From Smittia aterrima (taxonomy: Eukaryota; Arthropoda; Insecta; Diptera; Chironomidae): a DNA stretch of 64,000 nt. How positions within the stretch are numbered: position 1 is the first letter of the stretch; each line of letters begins with the position of its first letter. Under the pieces are notes generated by a model. It worked only from the letters and a program-made list of their open reading frames with translations. It did not search any database and was not told the DNA's origin. This document shows, piece by piece, positions 1 through 14,500 of the stretch. The translations under genes were made by a program, and so were the position numbers. The DNA is taken from contig CP093831.1 of the NCBI GenBank assembly GCA_033063855.1, forward strand, positions 1,178,001-1,242,000, in the 5' to 3' direction.

Positions 1-3000
1 GTAAAAGGGTTTTCCGGCTAAAATTTGCATGGAGACTTAATTTTATTCATGGTTAGTTACTGTTTAATGATGGAAGCTCTAATGAATATCTCGTATTAAG
101 TTCTAGAATTTCAATTTTGAGCTACAATTTAATTAATGCGGCAGATAGATTATAAACTTCAACTCGTTATGAATCACTCAGAGACTTGTCGAAGCCTTCA
201 ATCATTTCTTGCTTCATTTACTGCTTAACATAACAGCAAGCCAACCAAAGAAATAAACACAAGAGAGAAACGTTTACGACCAAGTTGTTCCAGTTCGTCG
301 TTATAACCATGAAAAATAATGACGCTTAATTAAGATAAATCGTAAGAATAAATTCGTTCTCCTTTTTATGTGAGAGTTAAGATCGAAAGATAAGCAAAGC
401 GAATGAAATTAAGATGAAAGAATAAAGAGCAATCATAAATCAGTTGTAACTTCGTCATTCGCCAACTTATTCCCGTGGTATGAACTTTGTTCTTTTGTTT
501 TTCCGTTGTCTTTCGCTCAAAGAGAGGAAAAGATAAGACACGATAAGACTTTGAGGTGGAGGCAAGCGAAATCTCAAGAAATCCTCATCAATGGCTAAGC
601 TTAACAATGGCTTCACATCAAGGAAATCATCATCTCCGACGATTGAAGTAAATGCTAAACGGAATTTTTGAAAAGCTCCTTGTCTTGCCTTCATAGAAAG
701 TTAACGTCAACTTCCCGACAGTTAAAGGACAGTAAAGTTTCTTCCCTCTCGGTCTACAGATGTCAAGTGATTCCACTGAAGTCTTGTTTAATTATAAACT
801 TTATATAAGTGCGACAAGTCAGCTCAGATTTGTTCTCTTTAACATTATTCAACGTTCATTCCATTAATTCCGCAAGGGATTTCATCTCAAAATTAATAGA
901 TTTACAGAAAACTTCCACAGAGATGACTTTAATAAATTAAAAACAGATGTTAATGGGAATATCCCCCCTCAAGGATTTCACCATAAAAATCAACAACGGA
1001 TGTTGAAGCGATGACGGCAGTGAAACTTTCTACCATGAAATTTCTCGATAAAAGTTTTTCGTCTCTTTCTCTCTCTGTCTCTGCCATAATTTATTTGCAA
1101 GCCTCGGAGTGCGAACTGGAAGGATTTCACTCGGAAAACCCTAAAAAGTCATAGTGAATTAAGTATTGGTAGGGAGACGAAATATGTATTTTGGGGCTCA
1201 CCACGAGCATGTCGGAACTGCACGAGAGTGACGAGGGTTCAACAGACTCAGATGACATATGTCAGGGTTGATACGCTTGATTTATGCGGAAAAATAATTT
1301 AAACTCGCAAACAGATAAAGTGGTCTCACAAACTTTAGAGCAAAGTAATGAAAATTTAATGTCCGCGCTATAATTTTATGAGTGCGAATTTCCCCAAACA
1401 CCAGAATGATCTCTCTCGACTGACGATTCTTTCATTTTAGGATGGCACTTACGGCCGTAAACGTTACCAGGAAGGATCAGGTTGAGAGAATAAACACAGC
1501 CCAAGTGTTTGACGGGAAATGCAAAGTGACGAATAAATTTTGAGTTTGTCAAGGGACGACGAACGGCAGTAAAGTAAGAGATCAATTTTTCTTGTGGAAA
1601 CTCCGAAAGAGATTTATCGATGAATGATGTCAATTGTGACAAGTCAGCAAAGACTCTTAGAGCTAATTTGAAAGCCTTTCTGTTTTTCCGAGACATTAAA
1701 GCTCGCTCCGACATTTAGACGCCCTTGGTCGAGGAAACTGAAAACGCGTAAAATCGCGACAGATTGAATTTGTATTTTATTGAGCATCATTTTTTTTCTC
1801 TGGATGACAGCAACGGGGTTTATAGCGCTAAATAAAGCCATGAAAATCCCATGTGCCTCGATAAAGGATTCGCTCACGGTTCTTGAATAAAATATGATCG
1901 AGGAAGTTGCTATGAAATATTTACATTTCGCTTTTAAGCACCAATAAAGCAAGTAAAATGTCGTAAACAAAGAAATCCACGAGTGCGAAATTTTCATCTC
2001 ATGAAAAGCCTAGTTAGAAAGACTTTAAAGCTGTCACAGAATTTCCCGCATCAAAATCGAATAAAACCTCAACTCGTATTTCTCGCTTTGCTTTCTTTGT
2101 AAACCTGCACCAACAAAACCCCTCGAAAGCCTAACATGTCTCGAATGACGAGAGGGGAAAGACGAGTTTGATGAAAATTCGATTGAACGGAAAGTTTTCT
2201 TTCTTGACAAAGGAAAATATTTCGATTCTGCCTCATACGTCGACTGCGGAGTAGGATTGAGCATAAAGAACGAGAATTCTTTAATGGAATGGAATTGTTT
2301 TCAAAGTATCAATAATGTATCTTGGCATTGCTCGTGCGAGCGATTCGCCGGAAAGATATTTCGTTATAGATATCTGGGAACGATCTCTCCTTTGTAACCG
2401 CAGCCAATGGGCCATAAATTCCAATTTCGCAAAGGTGTCTTAATGTCTTTGCGATTTGGCGTGAACTGATCCAGTTAAGGCAGTCGAGAATGAGCAGAAC
2501 TTTCGTTTTCCGCACGCAACAACATTGACATTTTGACAGTAAATTGGATAAAAGGGGAGAAGACACGGCGCCTCCGGCTGTTTCAAACAAGTTCGAGAGG
2601 TTTAAAAACTCTTTCGTTGTTTCATTTCGTCGAGAAATGTTTTGCGGGGGAGAAATTTTGTTTTACTTCGTTTGGAAAATGTTCGAACGAGACTCCTCCA
2701 ATGCTGAAAAGTTTAAATTATTTCCTTGCTCCGATAACAACTTAAAGCTCTGCTGTTGATTAAATTAAAGTCGAACATAATTTTGTAACATGAAAATATT
2801 TTTTATTATTTCAATTTTTATTTTAAAATGCATAGATTAACCTTTAAAATTAAAAGAAAATGAATTACTCTTCATATTTAAACTGAGGGACGGATAACGT
2901 AATCTAAGACAATTTATTACTTATCTACTAATCATCTTTAGAAAAATATAGAAAGCTAAGAGCTACACTAATTTCTTTTATCTGAAAAATATTTTAAAAT

Positions 3001-4566
3001 ACAAAGTTTTCTTCAACTCGAGCATTTATCCGCGCGAGTGCCTAATCCCAACTCGTTGCTTAGTCAAACAATAATTAATCTTTAAAGAGCTTCGCACTGC
3101 TAAGAACAAAACGACCGAAATCTAACCGGAAAGCTTAAACTGTTCTACTCGATATAATTTCAAATCACTTGGCCCGCAGGCGCTTTTGGTTGTCTCGTGC
3201 TCGTGCTAATATCTACATTTGACTCAACAAAACTCTTTCATCGAACAAGCAACTCCGTTATCAGCAAAGTCGCGTATCAGTGTTTTCATTATTTTATGTC
3301 ATTATGTTTGCTAAATTGTGAACTCGTTAAACTGATTTCCATATTTTTTTTTTCTCTTCTCGCTCTCACTCGTTTCTCGTCATGAAAAACACATCAATGT
3401 TGATTTTCCGCCTCATTTCCCCATCAGCGAAGAATTTATTGAAAGCACGAAATGAAACGCATCGCGTCGAGCGAAGCTATCAAAAGCGATTCGATGACAC
3501 AATAAAATCAATAAAAAAAATTGTTAAACAAGCCTTTCGATGAAAAGGAAAACTCTCTCACATTAAATTGAGCGTTTAAAACAGTTTTCATCATCACAGC
3601 TAACAATGTTTTTTTGCTGTTCTGCAGTTGACCAGGCATTTGAGCCATTTGCATGGGAAGAGGGCAATGGCTGAATAATTTCTCCTGCGGCCCGTAATTT
3701 AACGCCCAAACAGCTCTTCGCCAAGCTGCACCACGTTTTAATTAATGATTCAGAGCAAGCTTAATGCAAATATTCATTTATGAATGATGCGAGGGCGGGA
3801 AATGAGAATTGCTTGATGAAAGTTTCTGGTTCGGGCGGGGTCGAGGTCGTTAGAGACGCGTTTCAACAGGGAAATGTTCCTCGTTTGCGTTAAGAGTCAT
3901 TACTCAATTATTTGTGGGTTCGTGGTTGAAGTAATTTGAAGGTTTTACTGTGCCTGTTTGCACAAGTCTTTCACACTCAACCTTAGAGCCGCAACATCAT
4001 TTTTCATGACGAGAAATATTCTTTCGCAGATATCTTTAATTTCCTCTCGTAACATTCGTTGTCGACCTTCTCTCTCTCTCTCTCGCGTTATCTGAAATAG
4101 CAACTCGACCATCTTTTCCCCGGTCGTAATATTTCTGACACGTACTGTAATTTACATCATTGACAACGACATTATCGTTGAAATTCTTCTTTTTTTCTGC
4201 TTCGCATTGCAACTTTGATTTCGCAATGGCAATGGAAACGATCTCGCAACAGATTGTTTGACAATACGATTTCCTGTTTTTTCACATCTGCAGCGAAAGG
4301 GACCAAACGATCGTTTGCGAGGAGAGCGAGAGCACATTAAATGAATTGTAATTAGTGGACACGGCACTTGCTCGCATTCTCGTTTTCGTAATATTTTAAT
4401 TAAATTTAAGAAATGTACGATGTGCAGTTAAATGGGATTTGCTCGGCCAATAGTTCACGTAGAGCTACGTGAGTCTGAGCTTTACTTTGCTGAAGAGTTA
4501 AGAGCGACTGGATGTTTATGTGTGACTTTAATTAAGGACAATCTCTCGCATGTTAAATTGCTCTCA
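1..4566. other. Intergenic DNA beyond the 3' end of scrib
   Basis: I see no recognisable gene here. Open frames on both strands are short, have no recognisable family and no convincing splice context. The stretch nearest 4566 should hold the scrib 3' UTR. ATTAAA-type poly(A) hexamers can be read on the minus strand near 4394-4399 and 4526-4531, but none is decisive. A short CT-dinucleotide run lies around 4070-4083. Confidence 0.6.
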
Positions 4567-5529
4567 TTACTTTTTCTTATTCTTGTTCTTCTTGCGTTTC
4601 TTCTTTCCTCCATTGACATTTGCTCCTCCTGATGGCGTCGTTGGCGTTGTAGGTGTTTCCGTCGTTCCTGCTTCCTCATCTTCATCGACATCATCATTAT
4701 CATTTGACTCCACTGCTTTACTGAGATCAAGCTTCAATGTTTCCTTACGCGCCTTCAACGTCGTATCGCCCTCAGATGTTGATTGTGTGTGACGAATTTC
4801 GTTGGCGAGAAACTCATCAACGCTTGGATTTGCGTAAACAGTCGCCTGAGAGTTATCTTCATGTTGAACAGAGCTTGTGATGTCTTCATGGTCGTAAAAA
4901 TCGTTAATCAAGCGTTCACGCACTTTGAAGACTGTTCCAATAGATCCAGTTTTCTCTTCATAAGAAATGCTCGGATCAGTTTCAGATTCTGTTGGATCAA
5001 AGTCAGTTTCATCAACACTTCTCGAAAGACTCAAACGAACTTTCTCGTTCTCTTTCAATTCTTTGAGAACGTTCTTCATTTTATCATTCAGTGACAACTC
5101 TCGTCGCAATACGACACCATCGTTCTCTTCAATGTCAAACGATGACAAACTCGACTCGTCGTTGTTAGCTCGACCGATGTGGATTTCAGTGGCTGTTCCA
5201 TCTCCAGAGAGAATTGGATTCACAACTTCAACAATTGTCTGAAGATTCGACAAGGGTCGTCCGTCGATAATGCTCGGAGTATACTTTACAAACACGTTCG
5301 CATTAGCATAGTCGTTTGAGTCTGATGACGCTAGGATAAGCGTATCTTCTGTGTTGTTTGCACAGACAGTAACCATCGACTGATTATCATCGCTATCTTC
5401 AGACGACAATCGAAGTCGCTGCTGAACTTGTGCGTGAATAAAATCCTCAGTTGTGGGTGTCGTTGGTGATTCCAGAGACTTTGGATCCTCCAACTCTAAC
5501 GAAATTATCTTTTCCTGGCACGTTTCAAC
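4567..5529 (-). CDS. scrib: scrib last coding exon (exon 23), acidic C-terminal tail
   Basis: This exon encodes residues 1736-2055 of the basic reading. It opens in phase 0 after a CACAG acceptor (VETCQEKIISLELEDPKS) and ends at TAA. The product is low in predicted structure and rich in Asp, Glu, Ser and Thr, with a Thr/Pro run (SPTTPTTEDF) near its start. It ends in a dense basic cluster (GGKKKRKKNKNKKK). No C-terminal PDZ ligand is visible. The preceding intron is 2.7 kb, so membership in scrib rests on phase agreement with exon 22, the long open frame and the absence of any other start. This tail is much less conserved than the LRR and PDZ parts. Confidence 0.82.
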   Translation of the reverse strand, partial: VETCQEKIISLELEDPKSLESPTTPTTEDFIHAQVQQRLRLSSEDSDDNQSMVTVCANNTEDTLILASSDSNDYANANVFVKYTPSIIDGRPLSNLQTIVEVVNPILSGDGTATEIHIGRANNDESSLSSFDIEENDGVVLRRELSLNDKMKNVLKELKENEKVRLSLSRSVDETDFDPTESETDPSISYEEKTGSIGTVFKVRERLINDFYDHEDITSSVQHEDNSQATVYANPSVDEFLANEIRHTQSTSEGDTTLKARKETLKLDLSKAVESNDNDDVDEDEEAGTTETPTTPTTPSGGANVNGGKKKRKKNKNKKK

Positions 5530-8500
5530 CTGTGGATTAGAACAGACATTGTCATTGTCTTACTGTGTCAACATACACCAAACGGTTCAAATGAAATTGA
5601 AACCATTAAAAGTCCATCACCACAAAGTCATTTAGAGAATATTTATTTTAATTGAGCTATTACGGGTTCATCCAAGAGAAGCGAAGAGAAAGCTTCGTTT
5701 GCAGGATGAAAGAAAGAAATCTTGCCCAGCATGCGCCAACATCTCGATTACCATTAAAAGCTATTTTCAAGGAAGGGACGGGAAATCAAACGGAATTTTA
5801 CGAGGATTACTTTGGAATTATTTATTTTATGCTGGTTCGCAGTAACGAGCAAGGCAGACGAGAGTCTTTATCATGCATTTGTCAAGGTTTTACCTTACAC
5901 CAGTGTGGCTCACTTTAATTTGAGTTAAACGATTCTAGATTGAGACATCAATATTTCCTGATTTTATCTGAGGATTGTTTGCTCTGGGCTCTGGGACATT
6001 AGACCCGCCTACACTAACCAAAGTAAATCGCCTACACTGAACAAAGGAAAGTCTTTAGCTTCATTCTCAGTAAAGCAAGGAAGGTGGGCGAAAGTAATAA
6101 AATGCAAATACGCCACGACGCTCCAGCTGCTGTAATTTACTGCGATCTAATTCGATTTTCCTCTTTTAATTTAATGGTTTTCATCGAGAGCGCGTTATGA
6201 CCGCAACATGAAATATATCTTAATTAACGATTGGCGCGATCACAAGAATTAATTCAAGCTCGTGAAAGCCGTAATTAACCAGGGACTCGTTCCGAAATAA
6301 CCTCGATATAAATCTTTGACGTTAAGCAATTTAGCGCCAACCTACGAACGAGCCTCTTTCCCCCTTGAGATTAGAAAACATCAAAAAAACATTAATAAAG
6401 CACTCGAATATATAATAAAAATCCAGAGTATGTCGCTTTAGCTGCAGGGACGTGCGAAGCTCAATCAATAATCCGGTGCCGCTCCAAAGTGCTCTTTTAT
6501 GCAAAACAAAACCCCTCAGTGCACAATAAAATTTCATCAAACAGCAAACAGCCATCGGACATTCGATAGTCGGATAATATTTACATCTCTCGTCTTTCTT
6601 CTGGCTATTGAATGTCATGGGGATTTTATCAATCAAAACAAAACTCGTGCTCAGTGTGCTGGAAGGTTTCATTTAAATTAAATAAAGCAAGTGATTTGCG
6701 GGTGCAATAAATCCAATTTGAATTTTTCTAAAAATTCGTTTACTCGCGGTGAAAAGCGCAAAACAGCGAGTGAATGAGAAGCAAATTGAACAAGCGCAAA
6801 GCAAGTTAATTATAAAATGCAGATTTCTCAATTTCGCCCACCTCTGTTTCGATGATTTTTTCAACGTACTCAAAGGTTTGGAAGGTCGCTTCACCCGTGA
6901 CGGGATCAGAAACCTCTTCCGTGCGTTGAACAATTTTTTCGTCGAGTACTGTCTCAGTTTCCCGCACTGTGACTTGTCCGGGACGGAGCTTGATTGCAAT
7001 GCGAGGGAATTTTAATCGGCTTTTGGAAGATTTTGTTATAAGCTCACCGTTAGACTGTTAATTCGATTATGGTTTGTTTTGGGAAGAAAATAATTGGATT
7101 AATCAAAGATTTTTAATGTCATTTTGTTAGTCAATAAATAAATACAAAGAATACAGAAACTAAGCATTTACACATCGATTTGCGTCGCGCCCACAATTTA
7201 GGAAGAAGTTAATCTTACGAAAATCTCTCGATTGTTTATTTTGGGCCTTGAAGCGTGGACGAAAATATGGGACAAAATTATGCTCTGGATTGCTTTAGGG
7301 GAGAGAAAGCTAAGCTTTTAAAGGTTTATGGCATTAATTTTGTTATTGATTGCCACGAATCCGATTTGTTCGTGTGTTTGTCATTAAAAGCGTTGGTCGG
7401 GGCAAAACTTTATCGTGCTTTAGGGAACAATGCTAACTATGAGCGCAGACTGCAGTAAAATCATTTCCAGAGTGGTTGAAACTTTGTTTAATCGACTAAC
7501 TTCACGGGATGATAAAAAATTGTGTATCGAGAAACGATGGAGCGTCTCTTGCACTAGAACATCATTTGTTATCCGTTCCATTAAAATATTTTCTATGAAC
7601 AGTTCAGCTCTGAGCATAATTTTAAAATATATTGAAAGGGGAATTCGTCGTGGAACTTTTTCAGAATGGAAGGCAAATGGGAAAAAATGAAAAATTGAAA
7701 CTACGTGAGCTTCTGACATCTCTTGAGCGTCTTTAATGGAAAAGAACAAAAATGAGAGGAGCCGTCAAAATTAAATAATTAACGAAAAGAAAAGTCAACT
7801 TTCCACGCTTAATTAACATTCAAAAGGTTTTTCGTCTTGCCAGCTAATTAATTTAAACACTCAAAGCAAATTGTTCATTAAGGGGGGACGAAGTCATTGA
7901 TTCGTAATAGCTTTCGGAAATAAGTTTCTTTTTTTTAGGCTTCGAGAAGAAGAAGAAGCACTCTCAATTCATCCCAAATGTGATTTTCAATTTGGTGAAA
8001 ACATGAAGCACGAAAAGTTAGTCGCAATGTCTATTAATGAACAGAAGATGAGAGAAGCAAACAATAAACTCGTATTAAGTTCATAGGGCGGACGCAAATT
8101 AAGAAGTTTTCTTCTCGTCTTTAATCTTGAGCCAACTAATTACGGGCAGAAAATTGAAAATGAAATAAAAAAAGAAGCAAAATGTCCATTAACTAAAAGG
8201 CCCGACTCATCGTGCTGTGCGGGCCACGCAATTGGGAAAGTCATCTTACCTCCTCCTCTTCAACGCCATCGAGAGTGTCTTTTCGTTTCGGCTCGGTCAA
8301 GTCATCAGTGTCGGTGTTCAAGCTCTGTATCATGATTTGCGCTTGAAGTGCGTCTTGCTCCAAAGACTTCAGACGGGCAGCCCGCCAAGCAGCTCGCTTC
8401 TCGGCTCTGTAAACACACAATTTAGGAGAAACTTATACGTAAATGCGAAAATGACGAAACGAAGAACAGTTCGTTGAGCAATAAGAAGGAAAATTTATTA

Positions 8501-11500
8501 TTCCACTCGAAATATTTGCTCCTCACAAATTTCATTTTCTCTCTCCTACTTGGCCTCGTGTTGATTCGAATGAAAGGAAAACATGAATTCTGCTGAGAAT
8601 GCTAATAGCATTTGAGTGTTATGGGGATATTTTTTTGCCTTTTCTTACTCTGCCTCCTTCGCTTTATTCTTGATCCCGGTATGAGCTTTCCATCTTTGAG
8701 TTTTGATGAGATATCTACGTTCTATCTGGCGCCTTCAGTTTCATTAGAACGCTCGTGAAGCCAATGAGCTTTGTCCGGAAGAGTCGCAAATTTATTTTTA
8801 TTGACGAAAATATTACCGAACATTTGTTATGTGAAACGGCAATAAAAATTATTCGCTTGGATATGCATAAAAACAAAGAAATCAAAGATCGTCGGAAAGG
8901 GAAAACTCGACGTAAGTTTCCTGACGCCACGCGCAATAATTCGAACAATAATTTTTCCTTCTGCAATCCTCGCAATTTATTTCCTCGACTAATCATTTTC
9001 TCTCCGGCATGAGAAGCAAAAGTGTCGAAAGCGAGGCCAAAGGATTTATTCGTTTGTTTTTATAGACAAGTCGAATGAGGAAAAAGAAAACTTCTTGATA
9101 AGCGAACGAACAAAGCTCAAAGCTCTTTAGGCTCTTCACATTTCACTTCATTAATTTTAACATGTACACATTTGCAAATCTGATTATGTCATTCAATCTG
9201 CTTCAGTTGCGAGAGGATACGCAGAGTAGTAAGTTCTGGTGAAATGCTTTTGCAAACGCGTTTTCTGCCTGCGTGCCATTTAATTTTACGGCTTGCAAAA
9301 CTCGCGAGAGGTGAAAAAAAAGGTTGTAAAATAGCTGAACGGATTGCTCGCGACGACACGGAAATTACAGCGAGATTCTTTGCGTTTCGCTTCATAATTG
9401 CAACATAAATTCGTTTAATGAAACGACAGGAATTAGCGCGACGCAAGGTGCGGAATGAAAACAGTTTAAAACAGAAATTTTTCCTTATATGAAGTTGTTC
9501 TTCTCATGCCGAAGTGTTTCCTCCTTAAACTTATTGCCGCGGGCTGAGCGAAGCGAAGGCAAATCTCATTTTAATAACATTTTACGATTTGCTTTTTCGA
9601 GTGTTTAATCTGTCATACATCTCACACATTGCTCAGCTTGTGTGTGCTTTCGAAATTAAAATCCCACTCGAAGGAAAATTCAAGAAGATCATTTGGCGAA
9701 TGTGCAGTGTGCTTTCGTCTTAAAACAGCAATTGTGGAGCGAATGGAAATGAGACATAAAATATTCAAGATGTTGTGTCTTTTTGTCTTTTCTTTTCATA
9801 TCTCTCGGATTCAACTGATTTTTGGAGAGATTTCATTTTATTTCCGTGCTTTTTTTTCTCTTCTACTGTTTATATGAAAGCATTCGAAAACTCACTCATG
9901 TTGAAGCTTAAAATTTAAAGATCCTTATGCGAATGTCATGACTTTTCATCTCAAGGAATCTCAGAGAAAAATCTGACGTCTAACATTTTCCTTCCTCGCG
10001 ATGATGAGGAAGAGGAAGCTCGACGAAAGAAAATGAAATTTGAAATTTCCAATCGACTTACCTTAAAGCTCTCAACTCTGATGGGCTCAATGTGGTCTCA
10101 TCAATGTCCTGCACAAGTCCCAATTCCCTTGCACGTTTTTCAGCGTTTGCTGTTCGAATGGGAATCCGACTCGTTGGAGTGTGAGGTTGTGACTTCGTTG
10201 GCGAAGTAGATCTGTAATTAAATCTATTTTTACAAGAAAGCTTTCCAATGTCAGTCTTCGATAAAAGAATTTTCAAGCGACAGTTTAAGTTTCCAGTAAT
10301 TTTTTAATGGAAATTCGATGTTGCCTTCGTTTAAAAATTCAACAGAACGTCGTTTTCGAGAAGAGCACTAATGAGGATTCCAATACCCGACATATTGCTG
10401 ATATAACGGGACATTATCAACGAAGTTAGAATTACATTCAGAGGATATTTATAGTCGCTCGTTATGTTTAGCAATCAGAATATTCATGAATGCTATTGAG
10501 GAAGCCGAAGCAAACAACTTTATGAATAAATTAATTCTTCCGCAAAGCTGATAAAGAAGATTGTGGAGCGGATATCAACTGAACCCACACAGAGTTTGTT
10601 TATTCTAGAAATTCAGTAAACTTCCCGATTTGTGACGACACAAACTGATATTCATCTACTGAGATAATCATTTAGCACTGTGCGATTTCTCTTTGTCGCT
10701 TTGATTCGCGCTTAGTGAAGAAAAACGATTTAACGATGTGAAAAGCGTTCGTTTAACACTTTCCTTCGTTTAAGTAATCGGAGAACAGAGCAAAAGTTGT
10801 CTTGCCACTCAAGAAACCTTTCCGTATCTGATAACGAGCTGATACGTGAGAAACTGAGCATCTGCTAATCACCAGATCATCCGGAAAAAGGAGAGCATCG
10901 TCTCTCGAGAGCAAGACTTTGGGATTAAAACCTGAACAATACTCGGCACGATTTGGTTCCTTTTTCCGATGTCATGAATTCTCAAAAGGGAAAGAGATTG
11001 AAGAAACCTTTGCAACAAGAAGTAGACCGACGGATTAGAGAGTGGAATATCAAATTATCGATTTAGTTTTTTTCCTTCGAAGAATGGAAAAGTTTTCGAT
11101 TGTGAAATCGTTTCCTCTTTTCTTTATAGTTATCATCGCCATCAAGGTGAAGTTCCTGGTTTGCAAAGCTTCAAAGGAAAAATCGTTTCTTTCCCTGAAG
11201 TAATTGACAAGATGCTGAAAGTGCAGACATTTTCAATTTTCTTTAACAATTTGCTCGAAACGAGAAATTAATTTTCTTGCAATCCCAGCAAAAAATAAGA
11301 AAAGATTAAATTGCATTTTAAGAACAAGTAGAAAATTTCATTTGCCCTTGTTTCATTTCAATCTTTCAGCAAAAGTTTACCGAGAAATTCTTCAAGACAT
11401 AGAAGGAAAGTCCCACTTGGCTTTCAACCCAAAGAATTGCGAATTATTCCAAGGCAAACTTTGCCGTTCGATGTCTGTGAGAAACTTTTTCCAGCTTTCT

Positions 11501-14500
11501 GTTATTTTTTGGAGGAAAACCTTCGCATGCAGCGCGCTGTCTGAATTTCAAGCAAGACTTTCCTCTCTCTCGACAAAATAAAAGCACAAAGTAACGATGG
11601 TGAGAGATGATAAGTTTTCTTTCTCTTCATCAAATTTCTGTTTTTTTTTTGCCTTAATTTCTCGCTTCCATTCACCGCGTGTTGCGTAATGCAAAAATAT
11701 GGTAAAGAAAACCACCCGCTCCCCCTCATCACACACCATAAGGTGATGAATATCTTATAAGGCTTGAAAGCTCCATGAAGAGCATGGCAGTTTACTGTGA
11801 TAAATCTCGCTTCGAGGCTCGTTGTGATTAATTCAGAAGTCGGGAGAGAAAACGAAAGAATTCGCAATTTTACTTTATTGCATTAGCAGAAGTCAATTTC
11901 GAAGAAGGCTTCAGGATCGACAGATTTCTCTTGTTTATCGAATGAATGTTTAAAAGCTTTCTAACGGAACATTCATCAAGCAGAGGGAGGAGAAACGGTT
12001 TTATTTACCGACGCAAAACAAAATGAGCTCCATCATCTTGCGAACGAGCGGAAGAAAACAACATTCGATAATGAAACGAGTGGGATTCAGTGGCCGCCAG
12101 GTAAATGTGTGTTGCCGTCGCTTTCATATGTTGGAAACGTTTGAAGCTTTACTTTACTTTCATCCAGCTGAGATCACTCTTCGTTCAATTATTTCACTCT
12201 CTTGTTTAGATTCTAATTATTTTTAGATTACGACACCTGATGCCTTTGTTGCTTCAAAGTGCTTGAACTTTGAGCAGCAGGAATCTCATGTATGTGAGCC
12301 ACGTTTGATTTTGTTATTCACTCTTTGAAATAGATTCGTCGAGTTTCAACGAGGGAAAAGTTTCAAAGTGAAATTGTGTCGTGGCTTGTAGAGACTCTAC
12401 TCAGAAACCTCTATTTCGGTCACAAACTTTTAACAAACTAACTCAACTCATCATTTGCAAATTTTTGTTGGGATTGCCACTTCCTCTTCCTTTTAGTTTC
12501 ATCGCATCGAGTCAGCATTGAGATGACAAATAAACTTTTTCTAGTCGCACTCGAAGTGCTGCATAAAAATCCGAGAAAAGCTGTTCTGTCATCAAATGAA
12601 AATTTAATTCAGAACTCGAAGGAAAAGAAAAAATTCCTATAGCGAGAAGCACAAAAGACTTTCAACTGCAGCCTGTTGACTGCTCGTTTTGGGTTGCCTC
12701 GGTAACCTCTCAAGTGCACACGAACAATGACGCTTTTAATCACGTCGACGACAACAAGAAATGCAGCGAAAGGATTAAGAGATGAGCATGAGGATAAAAT
12801 ATATTTCAATCAACTACAAAAGTGTCAAAGGATAACAGAGGAATCAACAAGACTAGCTACAGAGTGAAATCTTTCAAGAAAGAAAAGAAAACAGAAGAAA
12901 AGTTTAAGTGAAAAGCTTTTTTATTATTTTTTTCTGTTAAGAATTACACAGACGATGAAGAAGAACAGAAGACTTTTCAATTTGATATTTTTGTTGTCTC
13001 GCTAACTTTACAAGAAATGAGGAAAAAGAAAAATAAATTAATGTTACTCCTTGTAAAGACGACAAAGCGAGAGAGAGATAGAAAAGCTTACATCAAATAA
13101 TTGTTTTATGTACATTAAAGTTTTTCCTCATCCCTTGACGAGTCTCTTCCTCGTATCCATTTGCAGAAACTTAAATCGTTTAAAATACTTTTCATTTTTC
13201 TCGCTTTACAAGGAAAAACTATTTTCTCTCTTTTTAATGACTTTTTGTGAGTTTGGTGAAATGTACGAACATTAAAACAATGAACAGAACAAGTCAGGCG
13301 CCGTCCATTAAGAGAGGAAGTGATGCTCCCATTCGCGTATTAAGAAACGTCGTCTGACTTGAACAACTCAATTCTACAATAATGATTTTAATTACAGTTT
13401 AATGAGAAAAGTGTCTTGAGCTTTCTATCTACATTTCTAATTAAGAAGAATTAGGTAACTAAAAAACCAAAAAGTTCAGCGTAAGTGAAAGAACGAAAAT
13501 CAATTTAAAAACTTAATTCAATTTCATCTCGAACAGTAAAAGTTTCTTCTCAAAAAAGTGGATCTTGTTGTTAATTAAAATACTTTTCAACTCTTAAACT
13601 CTGCCTCCAGTTCAGCCAGCTTGTTTCTGTTGGGGAAAAAAGAAGAAAATAGTAGAAAAATAAAACAAGAAAACAGATTTTTAGGTGAACGGTTAGAAAA
13701 TAGTAGAAAAATAAAACAAGAAAACAGATTTTTAGGTGAACGGTTAGTGAGAGAAAAGGAAATTATCTTAAAATGAAGAAAGCAAATTACAACAAATTAC
13801 AAGCCAAGAGTGTTATGGGCAAAAAGGTTAAAGGGAAGAAAATTAGAAGGCGAATGAGATAGGTTCATAAATCCTTCAATTAGTAGACAGAGGCGCTCAA
13901 ATGGAAACGAGAATAACCAGCCAATTAGCAAATCCACGCTTTCAACGCCTTCTCCTTCACCAAATGATAGCAAACAAAGTGACGAAGAAATGTTTAATTA
14001 ACAATAAACATCATCATCTTTTAACGTTACATATTTACACTAAACGAGAAGAGAGATGGAGATGGAAGGTGATTAACAATTTCTTAGTTGGCTGCTCATG
14101 TTAATTAGTGATAGTGAATGAACTACAGCACATTGGAGTCATATAACATGACACTCTCAGGAGCAGTTCGTATTGGACACCACAAGTGCTGAGAATTTAA
14201 TTTAAATTGAATTAGTTGGAGAAATTCCGGAATTTCCTGCAAAGTGAAATTTGAATAGAAACTGCATTTCAAAACAGTCTCCATTGTCGAAAAGCCGAAC
14301 GAGTGGTTTAGATCTATTTTGCGGTGACATCGAGAGAAATCTCTGCTTCAAATATTCATCTAACTCGCACTCAAAGCGGAAACGCATGATCTAGATGGAA
14401 CAACACAACAATACGAATCATCCCCCCGTTGTTCTTTATTGATGATAAATTTGCATAAATGATTTTTCCATAAACCGGAGCTCCCTCAAGTTTCTGCATA

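Noticed and set aside
1376..2759. Cluster of frames of 70-117 codons left of scrib
   Set aside because: Overlapping frames on both strands, no family similarity and no splice sites in sensible places; consistent with non-coding DNA.
4432..5242. Plus-strand frames opposite scrib exon 23, and a shifted minus-strand frame
   Set aside because: They lie within or against the last scrib exon, whose own frame is open for 320 codons and joins exon 22 in phase.
11502..11867. 121-codon minus-strand frame in a scrib intron
   Set aside because: Random-looking product, phase-incompatible with neighbouring scrib exons and no recognisable domain.
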